Source: Pseudoalteromonas luteoviolacea NCIMB 1942 (GTDB lineage Bacteria > Pseudomonadota > Gammaproteobacteria > Enterobacterales > Alteromonadaceae). From it: DNA of 64,000 nucleotides. The number at the start of each line of letters is the position of its first letter. The stretch's first letter is position 1. A model generated the notes under the pieces. The model made no database searches, had not been told where the DNA came from, and was given only the letters and a program-made list of their open reading frames with translations. Where the stretch lies: contig NZ_AUXT01000171.1 of the NCBI RefSeq assembly GCF_001625595.1, positions 41,114 to 105,113 of the forward strand, given 5' to 3'. The position numbers were made by a program, and so were the translations under genes. This document shows, piece after piece, positions 10,965 through 19,729 of this stretch.

Positions 10965-11079
10965 AATGTCCTGTCTGATAATTGGACGGGACATTAGTGA
11001 GTGCGAATGATACACTTTCGCGCACAAAAACTCTCTCTGTTGGTTTTGTCCTAATTTGACGGCCGGCAGGCAAATTGGG
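10965..11079 (+). promoter_or_regulatory. lpdA leader with two hairpins
   Basis: Two inverted repeats stand between the aceF terminator and lpdA. The first is an 11-bp stem (aatgtcctgtc at 10965-10975 with gacgggacatt at 10985-10995; one G-T pair, 9-base loop). The second is a 9-bp stem (cctaatttg at 11050-11058 with caaattggg at 11071-11079; one G-T pair). Neither has a following T-run, so they are more likely operator or leader structures than terminators. The role is inferred. Confidence 0.45.
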
Positions 11080-11132
11080 TGCGGATACTCAGTTGAGTAG
11101 AGTCCCGTTCGAATAATAGTTAAGGTAATAAC

Positions 11133-12557
11133 ATGAGCAACGAAATCAAAACTCAAGTTGTTGTACTAGGCGGTGGTCCTGGTGGTTACTCTGCAGCATT
11201 CCGTGCAGCAGACCTAGGTTTAGATGTTACATTGATTGAATCTCGCGATACCCTAGGTGGTGTTTGCTTGAACGTAGGTTGTATTCCTTCTAAAGCACTA
11301 CTTCACGTAGCTAAGGTTATTGACGATGCAGCTGAAATGGCTTCTCACGGTGTAACTTTCGGTGCTCCACAAATAGATTTAGACAAAATCCGTTCTTGGA
11401 AAGAGTCTGTAATCGGTCAACTTACTGGCGGTCTAGCTGGTATGTCTAAAATGCGTAAAGTTAACGTAGTTAACGGTTACGGTAAATTCACAGGTTCTAA
11501 CACCATTGCTGTTGAAGGCGCTGACGGTACTAAGACTGTGACTTTCGACAATGCAATCATTGCAGCTGGTTCACAGCCTGTAAGCCTTCCGTTCATCCCA
11601 CAAGATGAGCGCATCATTGATTCAACGGGTGCACTAGAGCTTCAAGACGTACCAGGCAAACTACTTGTACTAGGCGGTGGTATCATCGGTCTTGAGATGG
11701 GTACTGTTTACCGTGCGCTAGGTTCAGAAATCGACGTAGTTGAATTTGCTGACCAATTAGTACCAGCTGCTGATAAAGACATCATCAAAGTTTACCAGAA
11801 GTACGTTAAGAACAAATTCAACGTAATGCTTTCTACGAAAGTTGTTGCTGTTGAAGCGAAAGAAGACGGTATCTATGTTTCTTTCGAAGGTAAGCAAGCA
11901 CCTGAAGGCCAGGTACGTTACGACAAAGTATTGGTGGCTGTTGGTCGCACACCAAACGGCAAACTACTTGATGCTGACAAAGCGGGCGTTGCTGTTGACG
12001 AGCGTGGCTTCATCAACACTGACAAGCAAATGAAAACAAACGTTGAGCACATTTTTGCGATCGGTGACATTGTTGGTCAGCCAATGCTTGCACACAAAGC
12101 GGTACACGAAGCACACGTTGCTGCAGAAGTTATCTCTGGTAAGAAGCACTACTTCGATCCTAAGTGTATTCCTTCAATCGCTTACACAGATCCAGAAATC
12201 GCATGGGTTGGTGTTACTGAGAAAGAAGCAAAAGAGCAAGGCCTTAAGATCGAAACTGCGGTATTCCCGTGGGCAGCATCTGGTCGTGCAATCGCTTCTG
12301 CACGTACTGAAGGTCAAACTAAGCTTATCTTTGATAAAGAATCAGGCCGTGTTATCGGCGGTGCAATGGTTGGTATCAATGCAGGCGAAATGCTTGGTGA
12401 GATCGGCCTAGCGGTAGAGATGGGTGCAGACGCAGAAGACGTGGCACTAACTATCCACGCTCACCCAACACTGAACGAGTCAATCGGTCTAGCTGCTGAA
12501 ATATTTGAAGGTTCAATTACTGACCTTCCAAACAAAAAAGCAGTTAAAAAGAAGTAA
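11133..12557 (+). CDS. lpdA: Dihydrolipoamide dehydrogenase (E3)
   Basis: FAD- and NAD-dependent E3 shared by pyruvate and 2-oxoglutarate dehydrogenases and the glycine cleavage system; it reoxidises dihydrolipoyl groups. The 474 residues show the N-terminal FAD motif GGGPGGYSAAFRA, the redox disulphide GGVCLNVGCIPSK, the NAD motif GGGIIGLEMG, and HAHPTLNE with the catalytic His near the C-terminus. A ribosome site (taagg) precedes the ATG. Because gcvTHP is also in this window, this protein probably serves as the L-protein for that system, as in other gammaproteobacteria. Confidence 0.98.
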   Translation: MSNEIKTQVVVLGGGPGGYSAAFRAADLGLDVTLIESRDTLGGVCLNVGCIPSKALLHVAKVIDDAAEMASHGVTFGAPQIDLDKIRSWKESVIGQLTGGLAGMSKMRKVNVVNGYGKFTGSNTIAVEGADGTKTVTFDNAIIAAGSQPVSLPFIPQDERIIDSTGALELQDVPGKLLVLGGGIIGLEMGTVYRALGSEIDVVEFADQLVPAADKDIIKVYQKYVKNKFNVMLSTKVVAVEAKEDGIYVSFEGKQAPEGQVRYDKVLVAVGRTPNGKLLDADKAGVAVDERGFINTDKQMKTNVEHIFAIGDIVGQPMLAHKAVHEAHVAAEVISGKKHYFDPKCIPSIAYTDPEIAWVGVTEKEAKEQGLKIETAVFPWAASGRAIASARTEGQTKLIFDKESGRVIGGAMVGINAGEMLGEIGLAVEMGADAEDVALTIHAHPTLNESIGLAAEIFEGSITDLPNKKAVKKK

Positions 12558-12590
12558 TTTAACTTCTATTGATTGAGCAGAATTGCTACT

Positions 12591-12618
12591 AAAAAACCCG
12601 GCTATAGCCGGGTTTTTT
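12591..12618 (+). terminator. Terminator of lpdA
   Basis: A perfect 12-bp stem, AAAAAACCCGGC/GCCGGGTTTTTT, with loop tata, lies 34 bases after the lpdA stop. A strong intrinsic terminator. Confidence 0.93.
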
Positions 12619-12661
12619 GTATCTCTAGCTTATTGATGTTCAATAAGCTGGGGTATTCTTG

Positions 12662-12871
12662 CTACTTCATTGGCGCTACGTACACACTGGCATTAGCAAA
12701 GCCTTCAGTGCCATCGCCATTTACGTCAGCCATCATGCGAGGGTGTTGCTGCACTCGCCACTTGTCAGAAGGGTAGCCAAAGCTACCAGTCCATTTTTGG
12801 ACGCGAGGCCTGCGCAAATACAGATGTTCTAGACAGTGTTGAAAATACAATGTCATTGGTGGCAGCGACAA
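12662..12871 (-). pseudogene. Remnant of an FG-GAP/VCBS-repeat protein
   Basis: The minus-strand frame encodes SFGYPSDKWRVQQHPRMMAD followed by VNGDGTEGFANASVYVAPMK. This is the pattern of one FG-GAP/VCBS-type repeat (tryptophan-containing strand, HPR, then the calcium loop DVNGDG and a G-F-N-x-x-VYV strand), except that about five residues between NGDG and GFAN are missing. It has no good start and covers only about one repeat. I read it as a decayed piece of a larger repeat protein. Confidence 0.5.
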
Positions 12872-12963
12872 GCTGATGCTTTTTATTCAGAATTAGGTGA
12901 GTATGCAGGCAACATATTAACAGGAGTATAAGAAGGGGAGTGAGTGTACTCCCATTAGCGTGT

Positions 12964-14073
12964 TTAGCTTTGGTCTAGTAGGCTTTGAATGCGTTTTAAC
13001 TTCAGCTTATCCATTTCTTTTTTGATCTCGGGACCTTTTGCACCTAGGTCTATCACTTCTTGTGCTTTGATATTGCTAGCTGCTTTATACGCATTATTTA
13101 ATTCAATGACTCTTAATGCGCATTTGTCATCGATAACACGAGTAGTACTGATAAATGTACTTAGGCGTTCAGGACGACGCCATGCATCTAGCTGGTTTAA
13201 AATTGTCATCACTGTTTCTGCTTGCCAATCTACTGATTGCAAAAGCGGTAAGTTAGTTTGAAGGTCGCGCAGGGTGTCCGCAAAGGCTTTTGGGATCTTA
13301 TGATCTTGCTCTAAGTCGTAACCATTCAGATCCGAATGATATTGCCACAGGCTAAACGCAGATCTCAGATAGGTTTCGTTATTTCGATCTAACTTAGATA
13401 TCTGATCTGCAATAGCATTAGAGGTATTGTGATCCCACTGTGTTTGCCAAGGTGTAACATGGGTTAGCGCCTTAAGATCTGATAAGACATTGGTAAAGAT
13501 ATGAATTGCGCCGTCTTTTAGTGACTTTTCTATTTCCATCCACACCCGCTCTTTGGTGAGGGTTTTAAGCTCTCCTGCTGCAACCATTTCACTCATTAAC
13601 AGGAGAGTATCGTTAGCAATGGTAAAGCCCAAGTAGTTATATCGGGCTGCAAATCTGGCAACACGTAAGATCCTAAGTGGGTCTTCGCTAAAGGCGTCAC
13701 TTACATGGCGTAAGATCTTATTATCCAGATCTGTTTTACCTTGGTAGGGGTCGATCAGGTTACCCTGATCATCTTCTGCGATGGCATTGACTGTCAGATC
13801 TCGGCGGATCAGATCATCTTCAAGTGTAATCGTTGGATCAAAATCGCAAATAAAGCCGGTATAGCCTTGTCCTTGTTTACGCTCGGTTCGAGCAAGCGCA
13901 TGCTCATCTTTGCTCTCGGGATGCAAGAATACAGGAAAGTCCTTACCAACCTGTTGGTAGCCGAGCTTTAACATATCTCTGATTGTGGCGCCTACCACCA
14001 CATAGTCTCGCTCTAAAATGGGTCGGCCGAGTAGCTTATCTCTGACCGCGCCACCTACCAAATACACCTTCAT
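12964..14073 (-). CDS. cca: CCA-adding tRNA nucleotidyltransferase, without HD domain
   Basis: Adds or repairs the 3' CCA end of tRNAs. The N-terminal nucleotidyltransferase domain has the [11 protein letters not shown] flexible loop, the DYVVVG catalytic carboxylates, [13 protein letters not shown] and [10 protein letters not shown], then the neck region [16 protein letters not shown] chose the second ATG (14073) because AGGA lies five bases upstream; an ATG at 14079 would add two residues. At about 370 residues it is shorter than E. coli Cca (412), and I see no C-terminal HD phosphohydrolase motif, so the phosphatase and phosphodiesterase activities of the E. coli type are probably absent. 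Confidence 0.95.
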   Translation of the reverse strand: MKVYLVGGAVRDKLLGRPILERDYVVVGATIRDMLKLGYQQVGKDFPVFLHPESKDEHALARTERKQGQGYTGFICDFDPTITLEDDLIRRDLTVNAIAEDDQGNLIDPYQGKTDLDNKILRHVSDAFSEDPLRILRVARFAARYNYLGFTIANDTLLLMSEMVAAGELKTLTKERVWMEIEKSLKDGAIHIFTNVLSDLKALTHVTPWQTQWDHNTSNAIADQISKLDRNNETYLRSAFSLWQYHSDLNGYDLEQDHKIPKAFADTLRDLQTNLPLLQSVDWQAETVMTILNQLDAWRRPERLSTFISTTRVIDDKCALRVIELNNAYKAASNIKAQEVIDLGAKGPEIKKEMDKLKLKRIQSLLDQS

Positions 14074-14246
14074 AGTCATCCTAAATACTTCGTTGGTTAA
14101 TAATTTACTATGGCACTATCGTCTTGAGTTTAAAATGTTTGTTCCTAAATTAATGAAAAATTCAGGGACGATTAAGCAAACAATGTTTTAACTTAAAGTG
14201 ATTTTTTGCCATTATAGGCAGCATTCTAACAATAAAGAGACATATC

Positions 14247-15161
14247 GTGTATTTACGCTACTTTGGTTTAACGGAGAAACCGTTTTCAATTGCGCCGAAT
14301 CCTGAGTTTCTGTTTTTAAGTGATCGCCACAAAGAAGCGTTGGCACATTTAACCTATGGACTTGGAGACGCTGGCGGTTTTGTACTACTAACAGGAGAAG
14401 TGGGGACGGGGAAAACCACTGTAACTCGGAGTATGTTAGCGCAGTTGCCTGAATCAACTCAGGTTGCATTCGTATTGAACCCGGCATTATCAGAAATGGA
14501 ACTACTAGCCAGTATCTGTGATGAGCTCAACATTGAGTACGATGCCAAAGAAGCGTCATTAAAGTCTTTAACTGATGTGATAAAAGCGAGGTTACTGGAA
14601 AATCATGAGCAAGGTGGCCACACCATGCTGATTATTGATGAAGCACAGCACTTGGCAGCTGAAGTGCTTGAACAGTTGCGCTTATTAACCAATTTAGAAA
14701 CTGATTACAAAAAGTTGCTGCAAATAGTTTTAGTTGGGCAGCCAGAATTACAACAATTATTACAGCGCAATGAGTTACGTCAGTTAGCCCAAAGGATCAC
14801 GGCACGATATCATTTATTGCCTTTAACAGAATCGCAGGTATTTTCGTATGTTAAGCACAGGCTCAATAAAGCTGGGTGTGAAGCAAACCTATTTAGTGAT
14901 CAATCGATCCAGTATATTCATCAGGTTACGGCGGGGATCCCGAGGCTGATAAACTTACTTGCCGATCGCTGTTTGTTAGGCGCCTACTCGGCGCAACAAC
15001 AAGAGGTAAGTAAGCAAATAGCGCAGGAAGCAGCAAAAGAAGCTTTGCCGCTGAATCTAATTCCAGAGCAACAAACAAGAACACTGAATGTTCCTGCTCT
15101 GGTTTCTGGCTGGGTTGCGGCGATGTTTGTCTGCGGCTTTGGTCTTTCATTTATATTTTAA
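14247..15161 (+). CDS. gspA: ExeA/GspA-like AAA ATPase
   Basis: AAA ATPase of the ExeA family, which with GspB/ExeB helps assemble the secretin of the type II secretion system in the inner membrane. The 304 residues begin with the family signature YLRYFGLTEKPFSIAPNP; Walker A is GEVGTGKTT (about residue 51) and Walker B LIIDEAQHL (about 129). A hydrophobic segment of about 20 residues ends the protein, but the long periplasmic peptidoglycan-binding part of full ExeA is missing. gspB follows after 9 bases. No other secretion genes are nearby. Confidence 0.88.
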   Translation: MYLRYFGLTEKPFSIAPNPEFLFLSDRHKEALAHLTYGLGDAGGFVLLTGEVGTGKTTVTRSMLAQLPESTQVAFVLNPALSEMELLASICDELNIEYDAKEASLKSLTDVIKARLLENHEQGGHTMLIIDEAQHLAAEVLEQLRLLTNLETDYKKLLQIVLVGQPELQQLLQRNELRQLAQRITARYHLLPLTESQVFSYVKHRLNKAGCEANLFSDQSIQYIHQVTAGIPRLINLLADRCLLGAYSAQQQEVSKQIAQEAAKEALPLNLIPEQQTRTLNVPALVSGWVAAMFVCGFGLSFIF

Positions 15162-15170
15162 TGGTGCACT

Positions 15171-16259
15171 ATGTCTTATCTTGTCAACGCATTAAAACAA
15201 TCACAACAACAATCAAAGTCTGAACAAGATTATGTGCAGGCGCGACAAAGTGCACAAGTGGCGTTTTATAAGCGTCTGAGCATGGGGTTAGGTGGTGGGC
15301 TTCTAACTGTATGCGCATTAGGTGCGGGTTTTATGGTAGGTCAGTCAGTACAATCTGAGCCTCCTGTAGACAAGGCAACCACTTTGGCTTCAGCAACTGA
15401 AACAGCGGCAGAAAATACGGAACAACCACCCGTGGCAGAAAAGCCGGCTGTAACGTCAGATACATCTGCCACAACACAAGTTGCTCCTGCTACGAATATA
15501 GCCTCTCAAGCGCTCCCCCAAACAGGGCAGGTGATAGCGCAAGTGCCTGTGCAGATGCAGCCGCAGTTCAACACAGCTATCAACAATCAAATGAGTTATC
15601 AATGGATGTCGGTGCAGGTGGGTTTTGATGCCAGTGGTCGTGCAGTGTATTCACAGCAGCTAGTGCCAGTGAATAGTCAAGGTCAGGTGATGAATGTACC
15701 TGTGCAGGGCCAGACTCCACAAATGCAACAGTTTGTACCAAATCAACAATTTATTCAGCCCAATATGGGTTATGCGCAGCAACCAATGGCTACAATGAAT
15801 AATCAAAATATAGGGCAATATCGCGTTGCGGGCGCGCCATCAAACGGCATGGGTCAAAATAGTGCTACTGCTGAGGCGCAACAAGAGGAAGAATTAGATA
15901 ATGTCTCAGATGAGCTCAAGCAAGCTTTTGCTCAAGCAGTTGCTGAGACGCAACCGACAAGCTATCGAGAGGCAAGTGCTGACGGTGATGTTGTTTCGAC
16001 TAGCCGCGGCACTGCTAATGCTACACCGATAGAATTACTGCCACCACGACTGCAAAACAGCATTCCATCTTTGCGATATCAGGCACATATTTATGCCACT
16101 GAGCCAGAAAAACGCTGGATTAAACTGAATAATCGTGAGCTGTATGAGGGTGATAATCTGGGGGCTCTGACCATTGTAGAGATCACACCTGAGCAAGCCT
16201 TGTTTGATTTTGATGGAATTGAATTCACCCTGAGCGCGATGCAGGATTGGATCCCATAA
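15171..16259 (+). CDS. gspB: GspB-like general secretion pathway protein
   Basis: Bitopic inner-membrane protein thought to work with GspA in secretin assembly. It starts with the family-typical MSYLVNALKQSQQQ, has a transmembrane segment at about residues 38-60, then a long Pro/Gln/Ala-rich periplasmic linker (to about 285), and the conserved GspB C-terminal domain with LRYQAHIYATEPEKRWIKLN and LYEGDNLG. The gene sits 9 bases after gspA, so the two form an operon. A hairpin lies after the stop. Confidence 0.88.
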   Translation: MSYLVNALKQSQQQSKSEQDYVQARQSAQVAFYKRLSMGLGGGLLTVCALGAGFMVGQSVQSEPPVDKATTLASATETAAENTEQPPVAEKPAVTSDTSATTQVAPATNIASQALPQTGQVIAQVPVQMQPQFNTAINNQMSYQWMSVQVGFDASGRAVYSQQLVPVNSQGQVMNVPVQGQTPQMQQFVPNQQFIQPNMGYAQQPMATMNNQNIGQYRVAGAPSNGMGQNSATAEAQQEEELDNVSDELKQAFAQAVAETQPTSYREASADGDVVSTSRGTANATPIELLPPRLQNSIPSLRYQAHIYATEPEKRWIKLNNRELYEGDNLGALTIVEITPEQALFDFDGIEFTLSAMQDWIP

Positions 16260-16273
16260 CCTAAACGCAACCA

Positions 16274-16304
16274 GCTACCTTAACGCGCCATATGCTAAGG
16301 TAGC
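16274..16304. terminator. Hairpin between convergent gspB and HD-GYP gene
   Basis: A perfect 9-bp stem (GCTACCTTA/TAAGGTAGC, 13-base loop) lies between the convergent genes and overlaps the last codon of the minus-strand gene. There is no T-run on either side, so its activity as a terminator is uncertain. Confidence 0.45.
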
Positions 16305-17488
16305 ATCGAATGGCGGAAGAATTTAATCAAATCCAATCCGAACTCTTCCGGCTTGACCGCAGCATCTAATTCATCATCAATACGCTTGTCACTGAGATCA
16401 ACATCTCGTACTTCGACATGAAACATGTTTTTTGCGTTATAAAAGACCTTGACGACAGGTTGAAGCGGTGAGTCTGGGTTGCTAGCTGCAACAATGCCAA
16501 CACGCTGGCTTTTGAGCTTAACTAAGGTGCCAACGGGGTACATTCCAATGCAGTGGATAAACTGATTAAGTAATGCTTCATCAAACTCGTGTGGGCAGCC
16601 TGCTTTGAGCTTTTTAAATGCTCGAATAGGAGTCATCCCTATTTTGTATACTCGCTCTGCTGTCAATGCATCGTATACATCGACAATGGAGATCATACGT
16701 ACATATTGGGAGAGCTCTTCGCCTTTTTTAGCATACGGATAGCCCTTACCATTAAGTCGTTCATGGTGGAACCCTGCAATTTCAGTAGCAATGTCACCCA
16801 GCCCGCTATCTTTGACGATGTCATGGCTGAACTTAGCATGCTCTCGCATGATCTCAAATTCATTGTCACTGAGTTTTTCGGGCTTTTGTAAGATGTTATC
16901 AGGAATTTTGATTTTACCGATATCGTGAAGCAACGCCCCTGTCGCCAGCTCTTCAATGAGCGCTCTATCAAAGCCAAGGTGCTTGGCAAAAATACTCATT
17001 AAAATAGACACATTGAGGGAGTGTTCCAGTAGGTAGCCATCTTTGTCACGGATCCGTGCGATGCATGCCAAAGCATCTTGATTTCTAAATACTGAGTCGA
17101 TAAATCCAGATGCCGTCTCTTTAAATTCTGTGACATCAATAGCTCGCCCATCACGAATATCTGTAAAAGCTTTTTCTTGCAGCTGTTTCGCTTGCTCATA
17201 CATTTTAGTGGCTTGCCCCAACTCCGCTTCAACTGGCACTGACTTGTGCCAAGGATCAGCTTTAGCTGGCTGTAAAACCTCTTCAGCGACTGGGATCTCT
17301 TCTTGAGTATGATGTAAGGTTTTATCAGGGTCTATTTCTACTTCGAGTACGCCGGATTGGACCAAGTTTTTGATCCCTTTTTCATCCCTTACCCAACCTT
17401 GGTTTTTCACTCTGACATGGCCAGCTTGTTTAATCACGCCCACAACATACATGCCAGGTTCTAAAGCTTTGATACTTATTGTTTTCAC
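16295..17488 (-). CDS. HD-GYP domain cyclic-di-GMP phosphodiesterase with DUF3391
   Basis: Probable c-di-GMP phosphodiesterase of 397 residues. The N-terminal DUF3391 domain (about 1-110) has the opening MKTISIKALEPGMYVVGV. The HD-GYP domain (about 140-320) shows HSLNVSILM, HDIGKIKIPD, the HHERLNGKGYP signature and DVYDALTAERVYK, so the metal ligands and the GYP motif are complete. No membrane segment or receiver domain is present, so it is cytoplasmic and its input signal is unknown. It stands alone as a minus-strand unit convergent with gspAB. Confidence 0.92.
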   Translation of the reverse strand: MKTISIKALEPGMYVVGVIKQAGHVRVKNQGWVRDEKGIKNLVQSGVLEVEIDPDKTLHHTQEEIPVAEEVLQPAKADPWHKSVPVEAELGQATKMYEQAKQLQEKAFTDIRDGRAIDVTEFKETASGFIDSVFRNQDALACIARIRDKDGYLLEHSLNVSILMSIFAKHLGFDRALIEELATGALLHDIGKIKIPDNILQKPEKLSDNEFEIMREHAKFSHDIVKDSGLGDIATEIAGFHHERLNGKGYPYAKKGEELSQYVRMISIVDVYDALTAERVYKIGMTPIRAFKKLKAGCPHEFDEALLNQFIHCIGMYPVGTLVKLKSQRVGIVAASNPDSPLQPVVKVFYNAKNMFHVEVRDVDLSDKRIDDELDAAVKPEEFGLDLIKFFRHSMLP

Positions 17489-17666
17489 AGTATGAAAATC
17501 CCCCTATAGAGATTTTAAGCTTAGCAAAGGCCGCGTAAAATGGTAGATCAAAAGCATGAATCGAAGGGAGTTTGCCTCAAACCTAAAAGCGGTTCATAAA
17601 ATAGTTGCAATTGTGGGTTTTTGTTTGCAATCTGGTATGACACATAAGCTCAATAATAATAACTTT

Positions 17667-18977
17667 ATGAAAACACTGATCACGTCTCTTGCGTTACTTT
17701 GCGGTGCTAGCTCAGTTATGGCTAGTACATTGGATCAACAGGTAACTCGTGCTATGCCAGCGCTTGAGGAGCTTTACCTCCATCTTCATCAAAACCCTGA
17801 GTTATCTCTTCAAGAGCAAAAAACAGGTGCTCGGCTGGCGAGTGAGCTTAAACAATTGGGTTTCCAGGTAACGGAACGCGTGGGTGGATTTGGCGTTGTA
17901 GGCTTGCTAACAAATGGTGAAGGTCCGACGGTGATGATCCGCGCAGATACCGATGGGCTGCCAATTGTAGAACAAACAGGAAAGCCCTACGCATCAAAAG
18001 TTAAAGTAAAAGATGCTAACAATAATACCGTGGGTGTAATGCATGGCTGCGGTCATGATATTCATATGACGAGTTTTATCGGTGCAGCAGAGCAGTTGGT
18101 GGCTAATAAAGAGCAATGGCAGGGCACTTTAATGATGGTTGCGCAGCCGGCAGAAGAGGTCGGTGCTGGTGCAAAAGCCATGATAAAAGAAGGGCTATTT
18201 AGCAAGTTTGCTAAGCCTGATCACGTATTAGGGTTACATGTTAGCGCTGCGTTGCCTGCGGGTAAGGTCGCGATATCACCGGGTTATGCGTTGGCAAACG
18301 TCGACTCCGTGGACATTATTGTAAAGGGGAAAGGCGGTCATGGTGCGTACCCACATACTACAGTAGATCCGGTCGTGTTGGCATCACGTATTGTGCTTGG
18401 GATCCAGACAATTACTAGCCGTGAGATCTCGCCATTAAAGCCCTCCGTGATCACGGTGGGATCCATTCATGGTGGATCAAAGCATAACATCATTTCTAAT
18501 GAAGTTAAGCTGCAACTAACTTTGAGATCTTATGACAGAGAGGTTCGCGATCAACAAATTGCTGCGCTTGACCGGTTGACCAAAGGCATTGCTCATAGTG
18601 CGGGGTTACCAGACTCACATGCACCCGTTGTTTATGTGCACGAAGAAGAAAGTATTCCATCTACATACAATGAACCGGCCCTTGCTAACCGAGTGACTGA
18701 GAGCATTCGTAATGAATTAGGGGCATCTCAGGTTGTAAAGTCTGAGCCTGTTATGGCAGGAGAAGATTTCGGGTTATATGGTCGCACAGATGACAATATT
18801 CCAATCACAATTTTTTGGCTAGGCGGCGTCAATCCGCAAGAGTACCAGCGTGCACAACAAAGTGGAGAGCCTTTACCCTCTTTGCACTCAAGTAAGTTTG
18901 CACCCGATTACCAATTGGCCATCAAAACGGGGGTACGAGCAATGACTGCCAGCGCTTTAGATCTTTTTAATCAATAG
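17667..18977 (+). CDS. Exported M20-family amidohydrolase/peptidase
   Basis: Zinc-dependent M20 (HipO/AbgB/IAA-amino-acid hydrolase type) amidohydrolase that probably cleaves N-acyl amino acids or peptides in the periplasm. I start at the ATG that gives the signal peptide MKTLITSLALLCGASSVMA; upstream ATGs at 17556 and 17637 would bury it. Metal-binding features are RADTDGLPI, MHGCGHDIHM (Cys and His ligands), PAEEVGAGAKAMI, and GEDFGLY near the C-terminus. It is a single gene, and a hairpin at 18987-19013 separates it from convergent rluA. Confidence 0.88.
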   Translation: MKTLITSLALLCGASSVMASTLDQQVTRAMPALEELYLHLHQNPELSLQEQKTGARLASELKQLGFQVTERVGGFGVVGLLTNGEGPTVMIRADTDGLPIVEQTGKPYASKVKVKDANNNTVGVMHGCGHDIHMTSFIGAAEQLVANKEQWQGTLMMVAQPAEEVGAGAKAMIKEGLFSKFAKPDHVLGLHVSAALPAGKVAISPGYALANVDSVDIIVKGKGGHGAYPHTTVDPVVLASRIVLGIQTITSREISPLKPSVITVGSIHGGSKHNIISNEVKLQLTLRSYDREVRDQQIAALDRLTKGIAHSAGLPDSHAPVVYVHEEESIPSTYNEPALANRVTESIRNELGASQVVKSEPVMAGEDFGLYGRTDDNIPITIFWLGGVNPQEYQRAQQSGEPLPSLHSSKFAPDYQLAIKTGVRAMTASALDLFNQ

Positions 18978-18986
18978 CATAAGTGA

Positions 18987-19013
18987 GCACCAGACTTAAA
19001 AAGGATCTGGTGC
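18987..19013. terminator. Shared hairpin between convergent M20 gene and rluA
   Basis: A perfect 8-bp stem (GCACCAGA/TCTGGTGC, 11-base loop) starts 10 bases after the peptidase stop and overlaps the last codons of rluA. It may serve both transcripts, but it lacks a clear T-run. Confidence 0.5.
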
Positions 19014-19649
19014 TTCAAAGTGCATCATCTCGCCACTTACTGGGTGACAGATCTGCAACATTTGAGCGTGTAGCTGTAGCCTTTTCGCAGCGGCTAGTGC
19101 ATCGCCTTGAGCATAAAGTCTATCGCCCAGTATTACATGCCCTAAAGACTGCATATGTACACGTAGTTGATGAGAGCGGCCCGTGATCGGTGTCAGTGAC
19201 ACGCGTGTAGCATTCGCTTCATGCTCAATCACTTCAAAGTGAGTCAGAGAAGGTTTACCAGATTCATGGCAAACTTTTTGTTTTGGCCGATTTGGCCAAT
19301 CGCAAATTAAAGGTAAGTCAACAGAGCCATTAAGTTGCTCTAATTGGCCATATACTCTCGCCACATAGCGCTTTTTAGTTAGTCTATCTTGAAATTGAAT
19401 ACTCAAAAAACGGTGTGCTTCTTTGTGCATGGCCAAACACAATACCCCTGAAGTGGCCATATCTAATCTATGCACTATTTTCGCATTGGGATAAACACGG
19501 TTTATACGCGTGATGGCACTGTCTGCGTGTTTTGGATCCTTGCCTGGCACAGTTAACAAACCGCTAGGTTTGTTGATCACAAGCATGTGTTCGTCCTGAT
19601 ATAAAATCTCAATGTACGGATCAAGTGGCGGGTTATAGTTTAGGAGCAC
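18996..19649 (-). CDS. rluA: Dual-specificity pseudouridine synthase RluA
   Basis: Makes pseudouridine at 23S rRNA position 746 and tRNA position 32 in E. coli. The 217-residue protein closely follows E. coli RluA: NYNPPLDPYIEILYQDEH, VINKPSGLLTVPG, the catalytic HRLDMATSGV with its Asp, LPLICDWPNRPKQKVC and PITGRSHQLRVHM. There is no S4 domain, as expected of RluA. It is the only gene of its minus-strand unit here; the DeoR gene upstream ends 81 bases before its start. Confidence 0.96.
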   Translation of the reverse strand: MLLNYNPPLDPYIEILYQDEHMLVINKPSGLLTVPGKDPKHADSAITRINRVYPNAKIVHRLDMATSGVLCLAMHKEAHRFLSIQFQDRLTKKRYVARVYGQLEQLNGSVDLPLICDWPNRPKQKVCHESGKPSLTHFEVIEHEANATRVSLTPITGRSHQLRVHMQSLGHVILGDRLYAQGDALAAAKRLQLHAQMLQICHPVSGEMMHFEAPDPF

Positions 19650-19729
19650 TGCAATATTCCAAAATAGATCAAAACCCGCCTAGTTTAACTGGCAACACGT
19701 AAAAGGCCAAGCAAGCAGTCTTAGCGTGC

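Noticed and set aside
12573..12776. 67-codon plus-strand frame after lpdA
   Set aside because: It runs through the lpdA terminator and is antisense to the FG-GAP remnant, whose frame is the recognisable one.
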